The notes under the pieces: model-generated
Told to the model about the DNA's origin: nothing
Databases searched by the model: none
What the model saw: the letters and a program-made list of their open reading frames with translations, nothing else
Program-made: the position numbers and the translations under genes
Part shown: piece by piece, positions 60,768-64,000 of the stretch
How the letters are laid out: every line of letters starts with the position of its first letter
Numbering within the stretch: the stretch's first letter is position 1
NCBI GenBank assembly: GCA_013416455.1
Contig: JACCES010000005.1
Location: 62,001-126,000, forward strand
DNA: 64,000 bases
Source of the DNA: Alcaligenaceae bacterium
GTDB lineage: Bacteria; Pseudomonadota; Gammaproteobacteria; Burkholderiales; Burkholderiaceae_B
Reading direction: 5' to 3'

Positions 60768-61922
60768 ATGACGATAGATGTTCTGGATCTCACGTCGATT
60801 CCGGAAGAGGACGAGGCCCTGCGCGGGCCGGTGCGCGCCTTTCTGCGGGAATCCGTGCTTGGGCTGCCCGCCGACCGCCGCGCCCGCACCTGGATGGGCT
60901 TTGACGCCGGTTTCAGCCGTGCTCTGGCCGAGCGGGGCTGGCTCGGCCTGACCCTGCCCAAGGAATACGGCGGCGCGCAGCGCGGCCCCTTCGCCCGTTT
61001 CGTGATTTCCGAGGAATTGCTCGCGGCCGGAGCTCCCGTGTCCGCGCACTGGATCGCCGACCGCCAGAGCGGGCCGCTGATCCTCAAGTACGGCACCGAG
61101 GAACAAAAGCATTTCTACCTGCCGCGCATCAGCCGGGCCGAAGCCTTCTTCTGTATCGGCATGAGCGAGCCCGGCTCGGGTTCCGATCTGGCCAGCATAC
61201 GCAGCCGCGCCACGCGCACGGCCAACGGCTGGCGGCTGAACGGCAGCAAGATCTGGACGACCAATGCCCAGCATTCGCACTATATGATTGCCCTGGTGCG
61301 CACCTCGGGCGAACCCCAGGACCGCTACAAGGGCCTGTCGCAGCTGATCGTGGATCTCAGCCTGCCGGGCGTGACCATCCGCCCCATTGAAGACATGTCG
61401 GGCGACGCGCATTTCTCGGAAGTATTCTTCGACAACGTGGAATGCCCTGAAGACGCCCTGATCGGCGAAGAAGGCAACGGCTGGGCTCAGGTCAACGCGG
61501 AACTGGCGTTCGAGCGCAGCGGGCCCGAGCGCCTCTATTCCAGCATGGTGCTCGTGGAAAGCTGGCTCAGGCACTGCCGCGGCAATGCGGCCGACGAAGG
61601 GGTGCGCCTGGAAACCATGGGCCACATCGTGTCCTGGCTCACCGTGCTGCGTTCCCTGTCCCTGGCCCTGACGGCCAAGCTGGCGCGCGGCGAGAGCCCG
61701 GCCATCGAAGCATCGCTGGTCAAGGACATGGGCACCGAAATCGAGCAGTCGATTCCCCGCTGGATCGGCGACGTGCTGGGCGCCGAGCCGCAGCTGGCGT
61801 CGTCGGCGGAACTGCGCCGCACCGTGTCCTATCTCGAACAGCTCGCTCCTTCGTTCTCCCTGCGTGGCGGCACACGCGAAATCATGCGCGGCATCATCGC
61901 CCGCGGTCTGAATCTGCGATAG
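60768..61922 (+). CDS. acyl-CoA dehydrogenase (large subunit type)
   Basis: 384 residues. FCIGMSEPGSGSDLASIRSRATR is the FAD/substrate signature (noted by pattern), WTTNAQHSHYMIAL follows and the C terminus has SLRGGTREIMRGIIARGLNL. It introduces a 2,3 double bond into an acyl-CoA, passing electrons to ETF. Paired with the smaller dehydrogenase 10 bases downstream, as in PimC/PimD-type heteromeric enzymes. Confidence 0.92.
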   Translation: MTIDVLDLTSIPEEDEALRGPVRAFLRESVLGLPADRRARTWMGFDAGFSRALAERGWLGLTLPKEYGGAQRGPFARFVISEELLAAGAPVSAHWIADRQSGPLILKYGTEEQKHFYLPRISRAEAFFCIGMSEPGSGSDLASIRSRATRTANGWRLNGSKIWTTNAQHSHYMIALVRTSGEPQDRYKGLSQLIVDLSLPGVTIRPIEDMSGDAHFSEVFFDNVECPEDALIGEEGNGWAQVNAELAFERSGPERLYSSMVLVESWLRHCRGNAADEGVRLETMGHIVSWLTVLRSLSLALTAKLARGESPAIEASLVKDMGTEIEQSIPRWIGDVLGAEPQLASSAELRRTVSYLEQLAPSFSLRGGTREIMRGIIARGLNLR

Positions 61923-61932
61923 GAATCCCGTT

Positions 61933-62943
61933 ATGGATATGCTTACAGAAGCGTTGGAACGCATGTTTGGTGAACGGGCGACTCCCGCGGTGATCCGTGA
62001 AATAGAGGCCGGGGGCGATACGGCCGGTTTGTGGGCGGAAATCGAATCCAGCGGCTTCCTGGACATCCTGCTGCCGGAAGACAAGGGCGGCGCGGGCGTG
62101 TCGCTGGGCGACGCCTTCGAATCCTTCATGCTGGCGGGCCGGCATGCCCTGCCGCTGCCTTTCGTGCAGACCGTCATGGCCAAGGGCTGGCTGGATGCCC
62201 TCGGGCATCCGGCGCCGGAAGGCGCGATCGCCATCGCCGGGCCGGACACGAGCCGCTCCGAAGACGGCGGCCTGAGTGTTCAGAATGTCGCTTTCGGCAA
62301 GGTGGCCGACTGGGTGCTGGCCGGGTTCGGCGACTTCTGGGTGTTGCTGCCGTCCGCCGCCGCCCAGGTTCGGGGCGATGAAATACGGGGCAGCCAGACC
62401 GCCGACCTGCACTGGGCCGCCTTGCCCGACGGCGCTCTTGTCATCGGCCAACCCGGCGCCGTGGTGTGTTCGCCGGCGCAACTGGCCGCCGCCTCGCTGA
62501 CACCCCTGCTGGCCGGGGCGGCCCGCCGCGCCCTGGACATGACCCTGACGCATGTGGCCGAACGCCAGCAGTTCGGCCGGGCCATTGCGCAGTTCCAGGC
62601 GGTTCAGAGCCTGATCAGCGTCATGGCCGAGCGGGTATGGGCGATGCGCATGGCGGCGCGGCTGGCCTTCCATGCGCAGGGCGCCACGCCGTCGGCCAGG
62701 CTGGCCGCGATCGGCAAGACCCGCTGCAGCGAAGCCGCCTCCACCGTTGCCGACGGCGCGCACGCGCTGCACGGGGCGATCGGCATCACCGAAGAATACG
62801 ACCTGCAGCTCTATACAAGACGTCTGCGCGAGTGGCGCCGGGCGGGCGGCACGGAAGCATGGTGGGCCCGCCAGCTGGGCCGCGAAATCATTCAGGGCGG
62901 CGAGGGCACGGCGCTGGACTTCATTCTGGCAAGCACGAAGTGA
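61933..62943 (+). CDS. acyl-CoA dehydrogenase (small, partner type)
   Basis: 336 residues, with shorter N terminus and weaker FAD motifs than its neighbour. ERQQFGRAIAQFQAVQ and ALHGAIGITEEYDLQLYTRRL are conserved. The missing typical SEPxxGSD loop suggests a structural or regulatory partner, as in PimD-like subunits. AGGAA precedes ATG 61933; its end overlaps a possible GTG start (62940) of the next gene. Confidence 0.88.
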   Translation: MDMLTEALERMFGERATPAVIREIEAGGDTAGLWAEIESSGFLDILLPEDKGGAGVSLGDAFESFMLAGRHALPLPFVQTVMAKGWLDALGHPAPEGAIAIAGPDTSRSEDGGLSVQNVAFGKVADWVLAGFGDFWVLLPSAAAQVRGDEIRGSQTADLHWAALPDGALVIGQPGAVVCSPAQLAAASLTPLLAGAARRALDMTLTHVAERQQFGRAIAQFQAVQSLISVMAERVWAMRMAARLAFHAQGATPSARLAAIGKTRCSEAASTVADGAHALHGAIGITEEYDLQLYTRRLREWRRAGGTEAWWARQLGREIIQGGEGTALDFILASTK

Positions 62944-62951
62944 GCGCGAAG

Positions 62952-64000
62952 ATGGCAGGTTCCGTCGAACCCACGGTGAATGCCGCTCAGGCGGGCGCCC
63001 TGCAGGGTGTCAAGGTGCTGGATCTCAGCCGCGTGCTGGCCGGCCCCTGGTGCACCCAGACGCTGGCCGATCTGGGCGCCGAAGTCTGGAAGGTCGAGAT
63101 GCCCGGCGGCGGCGACGATACGCGCAGCTGGCTGCCGCCCGAGGTCGACGGCGAATCGACCTATTTCATGTGCGCCAACCGTTCCAAGCAGTCCGTGGCG
63201 ATCAACATGGCCAGTCCGGAAGGCCAGGCCCTGATCCGCGAACTTGCCGCGCGGGCCGACGTCCTGGTCGAGAACTTCAAGCTGGACGGCCTGAAGAAAT
63301 ACGGCCTCGATCCCGAAAGCCTGCGCAAGGTCAACCCGCGGCTGGTCTATTGTTCGATTTCGGGCTATGGCCGCACCGGTCCCCGGGCGGCGGAACCGGG
63401 CTACGACTTCGTGATCCAGGCGGAAAGCGGCCTGATGTCCATTACCGGCGAACAGGATGGCGAGCCCATGAAGTTGGGCGTGGCGATCACCGACATCGTC
63501 ACCGGCATGAACGCCGTGCAGGCCATACTGGCGGCACTGTTCGCGCGCGAGCGCACCGGGCAGGGGCAGCACATCGACCTGTCCCTACTGGATGGCGCCG
63601 TCAGTGTCCTGGCAAACGTGGGTTCGGGCTACCTGGCCGCCGGCGTCGAGCCCAGGCGCTACGGCAATGGCCATCCCACGGTCGTGCCTTATCAGATCGT
63701 GTCCACCGCCGATGGCAAGTTCGCGCTGGCCGTTGGCAACGACAAGCAGTTCGCGGCGTTGTGCAATGTGCTCGGCCTGCCTGAACTGGCGACGGACGAG
63801 CGCTACCGCACGAACCGCGCCCGTGTGATGAATCGCGACACGCTCATCGCACGGCTGGAGGAGGCGCTGAGTCATCACGGCAATGCCCACTGGCTGGAAA
63901 AGATACGCAGCGTCGGCGTTCCCGCTGGGCCGGTGCGCAGCGTGCCCGAGGCGCTCGAAGCGCCCGAGATCACGGCTCGGGGCATGGTGGGCATGACGGC
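62952..64000 (+). CDS. class III CoA-transferase, cut by window end
   Basis: About 349 codons are inside the window. VKVLDLSRVLAGPWCTQTLADLGAEV at the start (pattern noted), GRTGPRAAEPGYDFVIQAESG carries the catalytic Asp, and GQGQHIDLSLLDGAV follows. ATG 62952, or GTG 62940 overlapping the dehydrogenase stop. It likely activates the acid that the two dehydrogenases then oxidise. The C-terminal 30-50 residues are missing only because the window ends. Confidence 0.9.
   Translation, partial: MAGSVEPTVNAAQAGALQGVKVLDLSRVLAGPWCTQTLADLGAEVWKVEMPGGGDDTRSWLPPEVDGESTYFMCANRSKQSVAINMASPEGQALIRELAARADVLVENFKLDGLKKYGLDPESLRKVNPRLVYCSISGYGRTGPRAAEPGYDFVIQAESGLMSITGEQDGEPMKLGVAITDIVTGMNAVQAILAALFARERTGQGQHIDLSLLDGAVSVLANVGSGYLAAGVEPRRYGNGHPTVVPYQIVSTADGKFALAVGNDKQFAALCNVLGLPELATDERYRTNRARVMNRDTLIARLEEALSHHGNAHWLEKIRSVGVPAGPVRSVPEALEAPEITARGMVGMT

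Noticed and set aside
62672-63784. 370-residue plus-strand frame over the end of the second dehydrogenase and the CoA-transferase
   Set aside because: Shadow frame; the genuine CoA-transferase frame starts at 62952 and runs out of the window.
1-64000. tRNA, rRNA, transposase or integrase genes
   Set aside because: I looked for tRNA-like cloverleaf ends and for transposase/integrase motifs in the reading frames and found none, so an integrative island cannot be claimed.

Overview
The window is GC-rich DNA whose gene content points to a betaproteobacterium of the order Burkholderiales, most likely the family Alcaligenaceae (Bordetella/Achromobacter relatives). The main evidence is five orphan Bug-type (tripartite tricarboxylate) solute receptors, many LysR regulators, and TRAP and LIV-type uptake systems placed next to CoA-dependent and 2-oxo-acid catabolic genes. 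I see no tRNA, rRNA, CRISPR array, phage or transposase gene. The whole window reads as accessory catabolic DNA.

Region 1 (27-17949, + strand) is the most unusual part. It is one co-directional array holding a full coenzyme F420 pathway: fused Fo synthase fbiC, cofC, cofD and cofE, plus an NADPH:F420 reductase. These genes are interleaved with a predicted F420-dependent LLM-family oxidoreductase, a PaaK-like acid:CoA ligase, thiolase, enoyl-CoA hydratase, a short 3-hydroxyacyl-CoA dehydrogenase-like protein, an Fe-type alcohol dehydrogenase, a thioesterase and a complete LIV-type ABC importer. The layout suggests an importer, CoA activation, an F420-dependent redox step and beta-oxidation, with the cell making the cofactor from the same locus. 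An AraC-family gene (18036-19118, - strand) closes the region. A duplicated 5'-leader sequence (about 9824 and 10500) splits the array into two likely transcription units.

Region 2 (19438-26494) looks like an acid-sugar module. It has a four-carbon-acid-sugar (DUF1537) kinase, an unrecognised 275-residue protein built from two internal repeats, a LysR regulator, a RuBisCO-like protein, a Bug receptor and a phosphogluconate-dehydrogenase-like oxidoreductase. Region 3 (26551-40620) has a Bug/quinone-oxidoreductase/SDR operon, a divergent TPP decarboxylase-aldehyde dehydrogenase-IclR operon, an FMN 2-hydroxy-acid dehydrogenase with Bug, a fused 4-OT tautomerase, and a Bug-MaoC-CoA-transferase set with a divergent LysR. 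Together the FMN enzyme, TPP enzyme and ALDH form a mandelate-like series: 2-hydroxy acid, 2-oxo acid, aldehyde, acid.

Region 4 (40768-50465) couples a TRAP importer resembling 2-oxo-acid binders to a fused E1 alpha/beta 2-oxo-acid dehydrogenase, SDR, GntR regulator, E2 and GMC oxidoreductase; no E3 gene is present. Region 5 (50603-58531) has a methyltransferase, a second ALDH + TPP pair facing a LysR-Bug-SDR set that parallels region 3, and a small membrane protein. Region 6 (58612-64000) has a LysR gene, a crotonase, and a divergent operon of two acyl-CoA dehydrogenases and a class III CoA-transferase cut by the window end.

A family of short inverted-repeat (MITE-like) elements with TAGGGCCTGTT ends is scattered at 19126, 29385 and 36155, with possible relics at 22796 and 24440, always between genes.
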